Assembly (NCBI GenBank): GCA_026004875.1
Contig: BPJZ01000009.1
Coordinates: forward strand, 62,001-126,000
DNA length: 64,000 bases
Direction of reading: 5' to 3'
DNA from: Candidatus Poribacteria bacterium
Lineage (GTDB): Bacteria > Poribacteria > WGA-4E > GCA-2687025
This document shows, in pieces, positions 44,495 to 53,982 of the stretch; the stretch's first letter is position 1; each line of letters begins with the position of its first letter. Below the pieces are notes generated by a model, which saw nothing but the letters and a program-made list of their open reading frames with translations, searched no databases and was not told the DNA's origin. Both the position numbers and the translations under genes were made by a program.

Positions 44495-45212
44495 CGCCTG
44501 GACTACCCTTCGGTTGTTGCGTCCTCGGCGTCCGTCTGGGGGGAGTTCGGAGGCGACGTCGTCGCCCTCCAGGGAAACGGGAGGCCTCCGCCAAGTGGTT
44601 GACCAGGAGGGCCTGATATCCCCGCGCTAGTCGGAGCAGCTCCTGACGCTTGGCCTCAAAGGCACGGAGGGCTTGGAGCTTTTGGCGTTCCTCTTCGAGA
44701 AGGCGGCGTCGTTCGGCCTGCGCTTCAGCGAGGATGCGATCCGCTTCGGCGCGTGCGCGGTCGATCAGGCGTCGGGCTTCGGTCTCCGCTTCGATCAGCA
44801 GCCGGTTGGCCTCCAAGGGGTCCGGTGGTCCCTCTGGAGCCTCCGGTGCGGGCCGCTCGGGGAGGTCCGGCTCCGGCGCCTCCTCGACCACCGTGATCTC
44901 CATCATCTCCGCTGCGTCGGGGAGAGCGGGCTCCGGAAGCGCGACGGGGTCCGCCTCTGCCGGGGCCTCCTCTGGAGCGGCGGGCCTCGCCTGCAGCTCT
45001 TGGAGCTCTCGTTCCTCGCGCTCGGCCTCCATCAACCGAAGCCGATTTTGCAGTACCTCCAGCCGTCGTTCCAGCTCCATCTTCTCTTCCAGGAGGTCCT
45101 CGACCGCTTCGGCGACCTGGAAGAGGAACTCCTCTACCTCTTCGGGGTCCAGGCCGCGAAGACGGCGCCGGTGAAACTGCTTCTGATAGATGTCAATGGG
45201 GGTCAGCTTCAC
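44427..45212 (-). CDS. divIVA: DivIVA-domain coiled-coil protein
   Basis: 261 residues as read. The N-terminus LTPIDIYQKQFHRRRLRGLDPEEVEEFL is split over the DivIVA membrane-binding motif, followed by a coiled coil, a Pro/Glu/Ala-rich linker (about 75-135) and a second coiled coil. DivIVA proteins mark negatively curved membrane and organise division or polar growth. The last 45 residues are Arg/Pro-rich and overlap the next gene by 68 bases. Shifting the frame by one base near 44565 gives an acidic tail and a TAG at 44503-44505, 8 bases before the ileS-like ATG, so a base is probably missing here. The start overlaps proC by 20 bases. Confidence 0.8.
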   Translation of the reverse strand: MKLTPIDIYQKQFHRRRLRGLDPEEVEEFLFQVAEAVEDLLEEKMELERRLEVLQNRLRLMEAEREERELQELQARPAAPEEAPAEADPVALPEPALPDAAEMMEITVVEEAPEPDLPERPAPEAPEGPPDPLEANRLLIEAETEARRLIDRARAEADRILAEAQAERRRLLEEERQKLQALRAFEAKRQELLRLARGYQALLVNHLAEASRFPGGRRRRLRTPPRRTPRTQQPKGSPGDEANTRRAARLRTDLLRRLPGT

Positions 45213-46038
45213 GGCTCTTTTGTCCCAGCTCTCGCGAACGTTCCGTGGCTTCGGCGACGGCGGCGTCCAAAGCGGCGCGAAGCCCCAGCGCCTCCAGGGC
45301 GCGGAGGCCAGCAGCCGTCGTTCCCCCTGGAGAGGTCACCCGGCTTTTCCACACCGCTGGATGCTCTTGGCTCTCCAGGATCAATTTCGCCGCGCCGTAG
45401 ACGGTCTGCGCGGCAAGCAGGCGAGCTTGGTCGTAGCTCAGCCCCTGCCGAACTCCAGCGTCCAAGAGGGCCTCGATTACCACACAAACAAACGCGGGGC
45501 CACTTCCGCTCAATCCGGTCACTGCGTCCATGAGGAACTCGTCGACGCGGACTGTCTTCCCGATGCCTCGAAAGAACGCTTCTGCCGCCGCTAGATGGGA
45601 GGACGTGGCATGCTTTCCCGGACAAAGGGCGCTGATCGCCTCTCCGACGGTGGCGGCGATGTTAGGCATCACCCGGACGACGGGCGTTTCGGGAGGAAGA
45701 TATCGCTCCAGCGTGCCGGTGGCCACCCCCGCGGCGATCGAGGCGATCCACTGCCCCGGCCGAAGCAGCGGGGCGACTCCGCCCAGCGCTTCGGGGACGT
45801 TTTGCGGCTTCGCTGAGAAGACGATCCAGTCGGCGTTCTCGACCAGTTCGTGCAGTGAGGCGGCGCCGCCGACACCGTACGTTTGAACGCAGTGCTCAAC
45901 CCGGTGCTGGAGCACATCGTAGACCCGGAGCTGCTCCGGTGCGACCACCTTTCGGGCCAGCACCCCCCGGAGGATCGCTTCGCCCATGTTGCCCGCGCCC
46001 AGGATTCCGATCCGATCCTTTTTCAAGGGATCGCTCAT
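45193..46038 (-). CDS. proC: Pyrroline-5-carboxylate reductase
   Basis: 281 residues. Rossmann motif GILGAGNMGEAI at the N-terminus, FSAKPQNV, the NAD(P) region VRVMPNIAATVGE and the family signature in the C-terminal helical domain (GLSGSGPAF, TSPGGTTAAGL). It makes proline from pyrroline-5-carboxylate. Position between yggS and divIVA is the conserved order in many bacteria. Confidence 0.95.
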   Translation of the reverse strand: MSDPLKKDRIGILGAGNMGEAILRGVLARKVVAPEQLRVYDVLQHRVEHCVQTYGVGGAASLHELVENADWIVFSAKPQNVPEALGGVAPLLRPGQWIASIAAGVATGTLERYLPPETPVVRVMPNIAATVGEAISALCPGKHATSSHLAAAEAFFRGIGKTVRVDEFLMDAVTGLSGSGPAFVCVVIEALLDAGVRQGLSYDQARLLAAQTVYGAAKLILESQEHPAVWKSRVTSPGGTTAAGLRALEALGLRAALDAAVAEATERSRELGQKSREADPH

Positions 46039-46064
46039 CCTCTCTTCTCCGTTCCTTTGGCGAC

Positions 46065-46757
46065 TCAGGTCGGCCGAGGGCCAAAGATGGCTGTCCCCAG
46101 GCGTACCATCGTCGCCCCTTCTTCGACGGCGATTTCGTAGTCGTTGCTCATTCCCATCGAGAGATGGCGCATCTGGACGTTCGGGTAGTTCGCCTGGCGG
46201 ACGGCCTCGGCCAGCTCCCGAAGCCGACGGAAGGCCGATCGGATCGTCTCTGTGTCTTCGGTGAGCGGCCCGATCGTCATCAACCCCTCAATCGAGACGT
46301 GCTCGTAGGGGGCAGCCTGGTCCAGCAGCCGCTTGAGTCGGTCTGGGCTGATGCCGTGCTTGCTCGGCTCGCCGGTCACGTTCACCTGGATCAGCAGGCG
46401 CGGACGCCGCCCGAGGGTGCGTGCGGAGCGCTCGATCCGGTCCAGGAGCTTCGGTCCGTCCACCGATTGGATCCAGTCGAAGGCGGCGACGGCCCGTCGC
46501 ACCTTGTTGGACTGCAGGTGGCCGATGAAGTGCCAGGTGACGGCGTGACCGATCGCCTCAATCTTCGGTTCTGCTTCCTGAACTCGGTTTTCGCCGAAGT
46601 GCTCCACGCCGGCGGCGATGGCCTCCTGGATGCGTTCCACCGGAACAGTTTTGGTCACCGCGACCAGGAGGATCTCTTCGGGCGATCGTCCTGCTCGCGC
46701 GGCGGCTTCCGCGATCCGCTCCTGGACTTCCCGCAGCCGCTCCTTCAGCTCGCTCAC
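46065..46757 (-). CDS. yggS: YggS-family PLP homeostasis protein
   Basis: 230 residues from GTG 46757; longer upstream readings lack family similarity. PLP-binding Lys36 is in LVAVTKTVP, followed by FGENRVQEA, WHFIGHLQSNK, LIQVNVTGEPSKHG, GLMTIGP and LSMGMSNDYEIA, all diagnostic. It binds pyridoxal phosphate in a single TIM barrel and keeps its level steady. It begins the minus-strand cluster running to 40793. Confidence 0.9.
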   Translation of the reverse strand: MSELKERLREVQERIAEAAARAGRSPEEILLVAVTKTVPVERIQEAIAAGVEHFGENRVQEAEPKIEAIGHAVTWHFIGHLQSNKVRRAVAAFDWIQSVDGPKLLDRIERSARTLGRRPRLLIQVNVTGEPSKHGISPDRLKRLLDQAAPYEHVSIEGLMTIGPLTEDTETIRSAFRRLRELAEAVRQANYPNVQMRHLSMGMSNDYEIAVEEGATMVRLGTAIFGPRPT

Positions 46758-46813
46758 GGGTCTTTTGCCTTTGTCGCGACGTCCCCTGTTAGAAGGGGCC
46801 AGTGTTGCAGCAA

Positions 46814-46843
46814 ATCGTAGCACACTCCGCCGCAGCGGTGCAA
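46814..46843 (-). promoter_or_regulatory. Putative promoter of the yggS-proC-divIVA cluster
   Basis: Minus-strand TTGCAC (46838-46843) and TACGAT (46814-46819) are 18 bases apart, about 60 bases upstream of the yggS GTG. Confidence 0.5.
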
Positions 46844-46895
46844 CTTTCGGGGGCTGAAGTTGGTTTCCTCTTCTTGGGAAAAGCGCAGCGGTTGG

Positions 46896-46925
46896 TTGGC
46901 GAATCGATCCGTTTTGGATTAAACT
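46896..46925 (+). promoter_or_regulatory. Putative promoter of the nitrilase-family gene
   Basis: TTGGCG (46896-46901) and TAAACT (46920-46925) are 18 bases apart, about 50 bases before the ATG at 46978. Confidence 0.4.
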
Positions 46926-46977
46926 CACGCCATCCAGCGTAGAGTTCACCGGTCGGAGGCTATCAGAAGGGTTTTGT

Positions 46978-47958
46978 ATGGGGGCGCTAGCAACTGTTGC
47001 GACGATCTGTCAGGGGGGCGTCTTCCGTCCCACGGTCCGTGAGAACGTCGAGCGGATGCTCGGCTTGGTGGAGGAGGCGCTCACCTACCAGCCGGACCTG
47101 ATCTGTCTGCCGGAGACCTTTCCCGACGTGGGAGTTCGGGGCTCCTTGCAGGAACGAGCGGAGCCGATCGAGGGGCCGACCGTGCGGGCGTTTGCTGCCA
47201 AGGCCCGCGCAGGGCGGTGTTATCTTCTCTGTCCGCTCCACCTTCAGGAGGGGGAACGAGTCTTCAACGTCGCTTTGCTCCTGGACCGGGAAGGAGAGGT
47301 GGCGGGCATCTATCGGAAGGTCTGTCCGGTCACCAGTTCGGCAGACTATACCGAATTTGAGCACGGCGTGACGCCGGGAGCCGATCTCCCCGTCTTCGAT
47401 CTAGACTTTGGTCGGGTCGGAGTGCAGATCTGCTTTGACATCGGCTTTCCGGAGAACTGGCAGACGCTAGCCGATCGCGGGGCGCGGTTGGTGGTCTGGC
47501 CTTCGGCGTACGACGGGGGATTTCCGCTTCGGGTGTACGCCTATCTGCACCATTACTATGTGGTCTCCTCCACCCGAACGGGGCGCTCGCGGATCATCGA
47601 TCCCTGTGGCGAGGTCCTTGTGGAGACCTCCGACTCCAACCCGATCGCCGTTCGCCGGATCAACCTCGACTACGTCGTGATTCATCTGGACTGGAACAAA
47701 TCCATTCCGGATCGGATTCGGGAGAAATACGGCAGTCGAGTGGCGATCCGACAGTGGGACCCTGGCAGCGCCCATGTAGTGATCGAGCCGCAAGACCCTA
47801 CGATCAGCTGCGCTCAACTTCAGGAGGAGTTTGGTTTCGAGCCGACGGCCCTTTATCACGAGCGGCACCGGATCGCCTACCGGCGCCTTTTAGCCGGGGA
47901 GCCGGCGGTTCCTCAGCAGGCCCGTCACGGGGAGCGGCCTCAGTATAGTAAGTGGTAG
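46978..47958 (+). CDS. Carbon-nitrogen hydrolase (nitrilase superfamily)
   Basis: 326 residues. The Glu-Lys-Cys triad of the family is present: Glu46 (LPETF), Lys114 (YRKV) and Cys152 (ICFDIGFPE). Members hydrolyse amides, carbamoyl amines or nitriles in the cytosol; N-carbamoylputrescine amidase is a member but this sequence is not close enough for me to say. No operon partner: it diverges from yggS and is followed by the tRNA-Ala terminator on the other strand. Confidence 0.8.
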   Translation: MGALATVATICQGGVFRPTVRENVERMLGLVEEALTYQPDLICLPETFPDVGVRGSLQERAEPIEGPTVRAFAAKARAGRCYLLCPLHLQEGERVFNVALLLDREGEVAGIYRKVCPVTSSADYTEFEHGVTPGADLPVFDLDFGRVGVQICFDIGFPENWQTLADRGARLVVWPSAYDGGFPLRVYAYLHHYYVVSSTRTGRSRIIDPCGEVLVETSDSNPIAVRRINLDYVVIHLDWNKSIPDRIREKYGSRVAIRQWDPGSAHVVIEPQDPTISCAQLQEEFGFEPTALYHERHRIAYRRLLAGEPAVPQQARHGERPQYSKW

Positions 47959-48011
47959 TCCGCTGCAACGATCTTTCGGGAATTGTGGCGGGTCGAGCTT
48001 CAAAAGCAAAA

Positions 48012-48035
48012 CCCCGCAGGGAAAACCCTGCGGGG
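48012..48035 (-). terminator. Intrinsic terminator after tRNA-Ala
   Basis: A 10-base-pair stem CCCCGCAGGG/CCCTGCGGGG with a 4-base loop is followed on the minus strand by TTTTGCTTTTG. It lies 6 bases beyond the tRNA-Ala CCA. Confidence 0.85.
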
Positions 48036-48041
48036 CGAAAC

Positions 48042-48117
<76 letters not shown>

Positions 48118-48127
48118 GACAGTAAAG

Positions 48128-48156
48128 ATGATAGGCGATTCCCAGATCACTTTCAA
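48128..48156 (-). promoter_or_regulatory. Promoter of tRNA-Ala
   Basis: Minus-strand TTGAAA (48151-48156) and TATCAT (48128-48133) with a 17-base spacer, in the 46-base gap between tRNA-Ser and tRNA-Ala; the -10 box ends 10 bases before the tRNA. Confidence 0.6.
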
Positions 48157-48163
48157 CGGAAAC

Positions 48164-48712
<549 letters not shown>

Positions 48713-48743
48713 CCGACGTGCCCTGAACGCTGAGACAAAAAGC

Positions 48744-48820
48744 TGGCGCGCCCGGAGAGATTCGAACTCCCGACCTTGTGATCCGTAGTCACACGCTCTA
48801 TCCAGCTGAGCTACGGGCGC
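48744..48820 (-). tRNA. tRNA-Arg (anticodon ACG)
   Basis: 77 bases with encoded CCA. Acceptor stem GCGCCCG/CGGGCGC, anticodon stem TGTGA/TCACA with loop CTACGGA (ACG). A34 is the substrate of TadA, encoded next to it. Confidence 0.95.
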
Positions 48821-48846
48821 GCAGCGAGCCGTCGCTCGCGTTCTTA

Positions 48847-48875
48847 AATTTAATCGAAAAGGCCGGAGGAGTCAA
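48847..48875 (-). promoter_or_regulatory. Promoter of tRNA-Arg/tadA/tRNA-Ser
   Basis: Minus-strand TTGACT (48870-48875) and TAAATT (48847-48852), 17-base spacer, 26 bases before the tRNA-Arg 5' end. Confidence 0.5.
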
Positions 48876-48942
48876 GCGCCGTCGCCCCAAGTCGCAACCG
48901 AGCCGCTTCAAGGCGGACCGTGCACCATGCCAGGCCTGTGCT

Positions 48943-48971
48943 TTGCATTCAAACCGGCGACTCGCTATACT
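48943..48971 (+). promoter_or_regulatory. Promoter of the tatA-tatC-Zn ribbon-RNase H run
   Basis: TTGCAT (48943-48948) and TATACT (48966-48971) are 17 bases apart, a strong match 35 bases before the tatA start. Confidence 0.65.
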
Positions 48972-49006
48972 TCAGGTGCTATGTTTCCTATGAAGGAGGA
49001 CCCGTT

Positions 49007-49216
49007 ATGCCGTTTAATCTGGGGCCCTGGGAGATTACGCTGCTGATCATCCTGGCGCTGGTGATCTTTGGCCCTCGGCGTCTGCCAGAGATGGCCCGTT
49101 CCTTTGGTGAGGCGATCCAGGAGTTCAAGCGCGCGGGGCGCAAGGTCCAGGAGGACGTCAAGACCGCCCTGGAAGAGAGCCCCGCCGACGAGTCTGAGAA
49201 GAAAAAAACCGCCTAA
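49007..49216 (+). CDS. tatA: Twin-arginine translocase subunit TatA/TatE
   Basis: 69 residues. One membrane helix (WEITLLIILALVIFGPRRLPEM) is followed by the FGP hinge, an amphipathic helix and an acidic/Lys tail, the TatA pattern. It builds the protein-conducting ring for folded proteins. ATG 49007 follows GGAGGACCC. tatC is 115 bases downstream on the same strand; no tatB is seen, as in two-component Tat systems. Confidence 0.9.
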   Translation: MPFNLGPWEITLLIILALVIFGPRRLPEMARSFGEAIQEFKRAGRKVQEDVKTALEESPADESEKKKTA

Positions 49217-49331
49217 ACCCCGAAAGGGTTCGATCCCTGGCCTGTGATCCAATCGGTCTCCTCCAGCAGAGGAGGAAGAACGCTCAACTGTTCCCATCCT
49301 ACCGACGCACAGATCGAGGGGGTTCGATTCG

Positions 49332-50243
49332 TTGCGGCGTAGGAAACGCAATCCTGACGCCTCAATGACGTTTTTGGAACATCTGGACGAGCTTCGGACG
49401 CGCCTGATTCGGAGCCTCATCGCGATTGCCGTCGGGATTGCGGTTGCCTTTCCTTTTCGGACCGACCTTTACAATCTCCTGCTAACCCCTCAGCGGATGC
49501 GGATTCAGAACCTCTTCGCCGACCTGATCGGGTGGCTGTTTGGTTCCGATCGGGGCCATCTGTTCTGGCACTATCTGGAGTTGTGGCTGCGCTCTGGCGC
49601 CAGCGAGCTGACCCCCTTTGTTCCCAACTTCAGAAGCCCGATGGAGCCGTTTACGGCGCTGTTTAAGATCTGTCTGATCGCCGGATTTCTTCTGGCCTCG
49701 CCGGTGGTGCTCTATCAGATTTGGGCGTTTGTCGTTCCGGCGCTCAAGGATTCCGAGCGGCGGGTGGTCGTTCGGTTGGGGGGGTTGATGGCGATCTTCT
49801 TCTTTGGGGGAGTGTTGTTTGCGTTCTTTGTGGCAGCGCCGCTGCTTTTGGAGCTTTCTGCGAACCTTTGGCGTCGGAGCGAGATCGCTCTGCAGCCGGA
49901 GAACCTTTGGACCTTTAACGACTACTTGGGCTTTCTGTTTCAGCTGGTGCTTGCTTTTGGCTTGGCGTTTCAACTACCGTTAGTGATGGCGTTTTTGGTT
50001 CGCCTGGGAATCGTAGAGGCCCGATTTTTCCGCGAAAAACGGCGCTACGCGGTGTTTGTGCTGCTGGTCGCTGCGGCGGTCATCACTCCGGGCGACATCG
50101 TTCCGATGGCTATGATGGCCGCGCCGCTGTTGGCGCTCTATGAGTTAGGTTTGTTGCTGTCCGCTCTGGCCGGTCGTCGGCGGGCGCTGGCCGAGGCGCA
50201 ACGCTTGGAACGAGCCGATGTCGCACAACCTGGACCTCTCTGA
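49332..50243 (+). CDS. tatC: Twin-arginine translocase subunit TatC
   Basis: 303 residues from TTG 49332; ATG 49365 (MTFLEHLDELRTRL) is an equally good start. Six membrane helices, the conserved N-terminal HLDELR, LASPVVLYQIWAFVVPAL and SERR with the essential Glu, and the late ITPGDIVPM. It recognises twin-arginine signal peptides. The first periplasmic loop is about 30 residues longer than in E. coli TatC. The 3' end overlaps the next gene by 26 bases. Confidence 0.92.
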   Translation: MRRRKRNPDASMTFLEHLDELRTRLIRSLIAIAVGIAVAFPFRTDLYNLLLTPQRMRIQNLFADLIGWLFGSDRGHLFWHYLELWLRSGASELTPFVPNFRSPMEPFTALFKICLIAGFLLASPVVLYQIWAFVVPALKDSERRVVVRLGGLMAIFFFGGVLFAFFVAAPLLLELSANLWRRSEIALQPENLWTFNDYLGFLFQLVLAFGLAFQLPLVMAFLVRLGIVEARFFREKRRYAVFVLLVAAAVITPGDIVPMAMMAAPLLALYELGLLLSALAGRRRALAEAQRLERADVAQPGPL

Positions 50244-51030
50244 TCAACTGGCAGAGCTGTACACCCTCCAAGAGATTGACGAAGAGATCGCCGATCTAAC
50301 GGAGCGGCGCCGCCGAGTGATCCAGGAGTTGCGCACCATCCAGCAGGAAGTGGAGGCCCGACGCGCCGATCTAGACCGGCTCCGGGACGAAGTCAAGCGG
50401 GCCCAGGTGGAACAACATCGTCTCCAGGTCGAGTTGGACGGACTCCAGGAGCGGATCAAACGCTACCAGGAACAACAAAGCAACGCCAAAGACGGCAACG
50501 AGTACCTCGCTCTCCAAAAGCAGATCGAAACCAGCACCCGCCAGGCGGACCAGCTCGAAGAACGCTTGATCGAAGCGATGCTCCGCCTGGACGCCCTGCG
50601 CGAACAGCTGGAGCGCAAGGAGGAGGAGAGCAAGGCCTTCTTGGAGGACCGACAGCAGGTGTTCCGAGAGCGTCGGGCCGTCGGAAGGGAGCTCGAACGG
50701 GCGCTGGAAGAGGCCCGCACCCGCCGCGAAGCTCAGCTTGTGCGTGTCAACGGCGACCTCCTCCGACGGTACGATCATTGGCGGAGCCGCCGTAAGACGA
50801 CCTTCTTGGCCGTGGCCGAAAAGCATGTCGCCGTTGAACAGGTGGGGAGAAACCAACAGCGAACAACCATCTTTACCTGCAGCGGCTGCCACATGACGCT
50901 GCCGATCCAATTGGTGGTTGAGGCCCAGAAGTTCTCCCGTCTCTACGAGTGCCCCTCCTGTCATCGGGTGCTCTGGGTGCGCGATCCGCTTGAACGGATC
51001 GAGCCGGAGGCCGACGAGGCCGAATCATGA
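50218..51030 (+). CDS. Coiled-coil protein with C-terminal C4 zinc ribbon
   Basis: 270 residues: a long antiparallel coiled coil (about 10-195) and a C-terminal ribbon with CSGC and CPSC, the CxxC pairs of the zf-RING_7/DUF164 family. Members are thought to bind RNA or DNA; the function is poorly known. The gene overlaps tatC by 26 bases and RNase H by 4 bases, so it is fixed in this operon; neighbourhood with RNase H recurs in bacteria. Confidence 0.8.
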   Translation: MSHNLDLSDQLAELYTLQEIDEEIADLTERRRRVIQELRTIQQEVEARRADLDRLRDEVKRAQVEQHRLQVELDGLQERIKRYQEQQSNAKDGNEYLALQKQIETSTRQADQLEERLIEAMLRLDALREQLERKEEESKAFLEDRQQVFRERRAVGRELERALEEARTRREAQLVRVNGDLLRRYDHWRSRRKTTFLAVAEKHVAVEQVGRNQQRTTIFTCSGCHMTLPIQLVVEAQKFSRLYECPSCHRVLWVRDPLERIEPEADEAES

Positions 51031-51479
51031 CCCAGCTGTTTCTTTTTTCTCCCCCTGCTCTTGAAGGGTGGCATCTCCTCTACACCGACGGCGCGGCCCG
51101 CGGAAACCCCGGACCAGCAGCGATCGCGTGTGTGCTCAAGGATCCCAAAGGACAGACGATCGCCTCCCACGCCGCTCCGATCGGCTCGACGACGAACAAC
51201 TTTGCCGAGTATCTCGCCCTGATCGCAGGGCTCAAGCTGGCTCGGCAACACGGCGTCGACCGCCTTCGGGTGTTGATGGACAGCGAACTGCTAGTCCGAC
51301 AGTTGACCGGAGCCTATCGGGTGCGAAACCCCCGACTTCTGCCACTCTACGAGGAGGCCTCCCGGCTCCTGGGGGACTTTGAAGCCGTCGAGATTCGGCA
51401 CATTCCCCGCAGCGAAAACGCTGAGGCCGACGCGCTGGCCAATCTGGTGCTCGACCAAGCAGCAGAGGCCCAAACGTGA
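51027..51479 (+). CDS. Ribonuclease HI-family protein
   Basis: 150 residues. The Asp-Glu-Asp-Asp metal site is visible: YTDGAARGNPGP (Asp21), NNFAEYLAL (Glu61), LMDSELLV (Asp85) and a last Asp in NAEADALAN. This is the shorter bacterial/archaeal RNase HI type without the basic protrusion, cleaving RNA in RNA-DNA hybrids. Starts within the stop of the zinc-ribbon gene (ATGA). Confidence 0.9.
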   Translation: MTQLFLFSPPALEGWHLLYTDGAARGNPGPAAIACVLKDPKGQTIASHAAPIGSTTNNFAEYLALIAGLKLARQHGVDRLRVLMDSELLVRQLTGAYRVRNPRLLPLYEEASRLLGDFEAVEIRHIPRSENAEADALANLVLDQAAEAQT

Positions 51480-51484
51480 ACAGA

Positions 51485-51506
51485 CGCCCCACCGATGGCT
51501 GGGGCG
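51485..51506. terminator. Hairpin between convergent RNase H and HEAT-lipoprotein genes
   Basis: CGCCCCA/TGGGGCG stem with an 8-base loop lies 6 bases after the RNase H stop. The following T-run is short (CTTTA), so termination strength is doubtful. Confidence 0.4.
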
Positions 51507-51542
51507 CCTGAGACGCTTTACTAGATCCAATGAGGAGTTCTT

Positions 51543-52785
51543 CTAGTTGCTACCCGATGCCTGTTGTCGGTCCTGCTCCAGCTGGGTCAGGACGCGACCG
51601 ATGTCGTTTCGGACCAGTTCGTTCTGTTCCCCCTTTTCGTAGTACTCGTAGAGGACGGTACTCCTGATCCTGGGTAAATCCGGGCCGCACCCGTTCGTGG
51701 TTGAGGACCTGAACGAGTTGCTGTCGTCGGGTCCAGTCGCGTTCGGTCCGGAGGGCCTCCATCACCGGTTCGATCACGGCGGGGGCCGTAACTCGCCGAG
51801 CGCCCTTTTGTGCGGCGGTGGTAACCGACAGGTTGGAGTCGGTTCGGATTACCTCGATCAGCTTGGGAATCGCCGCCTCGGGGTTGGAGCGATGGCGGCC
51901 TAGCGCCCGGACGAGGTTTTCACGAACGCGCGGGTTGGAGTCGTTCAGGTGTCTCAGGAGTAGGTCGGCACGAGGGCTCTCGTTGAGATAGCTCATCGCC
52001 GAGGAGGCCGCTTCGCGGACAAGGGGCCGTTCGGAGTCCAGTCCTGCGATCAGAGCGTCCCGCTGGCTCTTGTCCCCCAACCGGTACAGTTGAGCGGCGG
52101 CCTCAAGGCGGACCCCTTCGGCGATCGCTGGGTTGTTTGCGGATCTCGCGAAGGAAGGCGACTGCCGACTCGCCGCCGACTTCGCCGATTAAGCGTACCA
52201 GGAGCATCTTTTCGCGATTGGTCAGATCATCGTTGGACCGGACCGCCTCCTGCAGGGCCGGGAGGATCGATGGACCGATCTGTCGGAAGATGTCCAGGAT
52301 AACCGCCTGCTCCTCGGGTTTTGTCCGATAGGCGTTTAACAGTGCCTTGCTAGCGTCGGGGCCTAGGCGAGCTAGCAGCCGGGCCGCCGATTGCGAGTTA
52401 ACGCTGTGCTCGTCGAGGATGTCCACCAAGAAGGCCATCGCTTTGGGGTTGGCGCGGACCTCTTCGAGCCAACGGTTCAGCTGAGACTCGTACTCTTGGC
52501 GCTTTTCGGGGATGTTCGCCACCTTTTGAAGGGAGCGGTCCAGGGCGACCACCAACCAGGCGAGGGCCTTCTCTCGCGTCTCCGGCTCGCGACTGAGCGA
52601 TTCTTCAAAGTACACACCGCTGCCTGGAAGGGATCGTTGGCGTTCAGGAACCGTTGGCCTTCGACCAAGCGGTTGAACTTCACTTTATCCACCTCGCAGC
52701 CGGTTCCTACGACCGCTCCGACAAGCAACAGGAGCGCCCCCCATCCGGCACACCAAGCCCCCCATCGCATCGGCAATGTACGCAT
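51543..52785 (-). CDS. HEAT-repeat lipoprotein (three frame breaks)
   Basis: Restored length about 413 residues. ATG 52785 opens a signal sequence (GWGALLLLVGAVVGTGC) with a weak lipobox and Cys, followed by helical HEAT-type repeats such as SAARLLARLGPDASKALL, DSNPRVRENLVRALGRHR and the final NDIGRVLTQLEQDRQQASG. The frame breaks near 52606-52620 (one base short or two extra), 52131-52140 (one extra base in GCAAACAAC) and 51655-51668 (one extra base). Each side of every break reads as the same repeat family, so this is one gene. Function unknown; it would act in the periplasm as a binding scaffold. Last gene of the uvrD-gat-rlmN run. Confidence 0.65.
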
Positions 52786-52872
52786 GGTTCCGCTCTCCAA
52801 AACTGATGCTCTTTCGGGTCCTCCGATTTTCCGGAACTACGCCGATCGTCGCTGTTCCATCCGCCCTCCTGC

Positions 52873-53940
52873 TCAGGACCCTACAGAGGATAGCTCAACG
52901 CTCGCACTTGAGGGATCGCTCGCCCGGAGCTGGCCACAAGCGGCGGCGATGTCTCGCCCTTTGGTCTTGCGCACCGTTGCCAGCACTCCCCGTTCCCGAA
53001 GGGCCTGCTGAAACCTTGCAACGCGCGCTGCGTCGGGCCGCCTCCAGGGAAGCCCCATCACCTCGTTATAGGGGATCAGGTTCACCTTTGCGGGCAGAGA
53101 CCGTGCCAGTCGGGCCAGTCTCACCGCGTCCTTATCCGTGTCGTTCACGCCTTCTAGAAGCACATACTCGATCGTGACCGGCTGGCCGGTGGCCTGCGCC
53201 CAGCGACGGCAGGCGGCCAACACCCCAGATATTTTATATCGCCGGTTGGAGGGAATCAACCGATCCCGCACCGCGTCGGTCGTCGCGTTCAGCGAAAGGG
53301 CTAGCCCTACCCGAAGCCCCGAAGTGGCCAGCCGCTCGATCGCGGGAACCAGCCCGGAGGTGGAGACCGTCATTCGCCGTTGGCTCAGACCGATCCCTTG
53401 AGGGTCCGAAAGCAGCTCGATGGCGCGGACCACTTGAGGATAGTTCGCCAACGGCTCGCCCATCCCCATAAAGACCAGGTTGGTGATCGTGCCAACGCCG
53501 ATCTCCTCCTCAACGACGAGATATTGACCGACGATCTCCCCCGCCGTCATATTGCGCCGGAGGCCTAGCAACGCAGTCGCGCAGAAGGTGCAACCCTGAA
53601 GGCAACCCACCTGGCTTGAAATGCAGAGCGTGAGGCGGTCCTCGTCATAAAGCAGTACGCTTTCGATCCGTTCACCGTCGGCAAGCTCCAGCAGGTACTT
53701 GGTCGTCCCGTCCAGGGCGGAGCGATCCCTTCGGACGACTCGCGGCCAGACGATCTCGGCGGCCTCCGCGAGCCGCTCCCGCAACGAGGCGGGGAGATCG
53801 GTCATCGCTGAGAACTCGCGCGCTCGCCGGTGGTACAGCCAGCGGAATAGTTGCATCCCTCGGTAGCGCGGCTGGCCCCACGCTTCCATTAGCGTGGCCA
53901 ACTCCGAGGCGTTCATGCCCAGAAGGGAGATGCGTTCCAT
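52873..53940 (-). CDS. rlmN: Dual-specificity RNA methyltransferase (23S rRNA A2503)
   Basis: 355 residues. Radical-SAM cluster motif CLQGCTFC (Cys113, Cys117, Cys120), FMGMGEPLANY, TVSTSGLVPAI and a C-terminal TVRKTKGRDIAAACGQL with the second catalytic Cys. It methylates C2 of A2503 in 23S rRNA and A37 in some tRNAs. Lies 42 bases after gatB. Confidence 0.95.
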   Translation of the reverse strand: MERISLLGMNASELATLMEAWGQPRYRGMQLFRWLYHRRAREFSAMTDLPASLRERLAEAAEIVWPRVVRRDRSALDGTTKYLLELADGERIESVLLYDEDRLTLCISSQVGCLQGCTFCATALLGLRRNMTAGEIVGQYLVVEEEIGVGTITNLVFMGMGEPLANYPQVVRAIELLSDPQGIGLSQRRMTVSTSGLVPAIERLATSGLRVGLALSLNATTDAVRDRLIPSNRRYKISGVLAACRRWAQATGQPVTIEYVLLEGVNDTDKDAVRLARLARSLPAKVNLIPYNEVMGLPWRRPDAARVARFQQALRERGVLATVRKTKGRDIAAACGQLRASDPSSASVELSSVGS

Positions 53941-53982
53941 CGCTGCTTTAAACGACCGTTTCCGCCGGCGGTCGTGGCCGGC

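Noticed and set aside
44650-45533. Plus-strand Ser/Arg-rich frames opposite divIVA and proC
   Set aside because: Low-complexity mirror of the coiled-coil codons; no start signal and overlapped by conserved genes.
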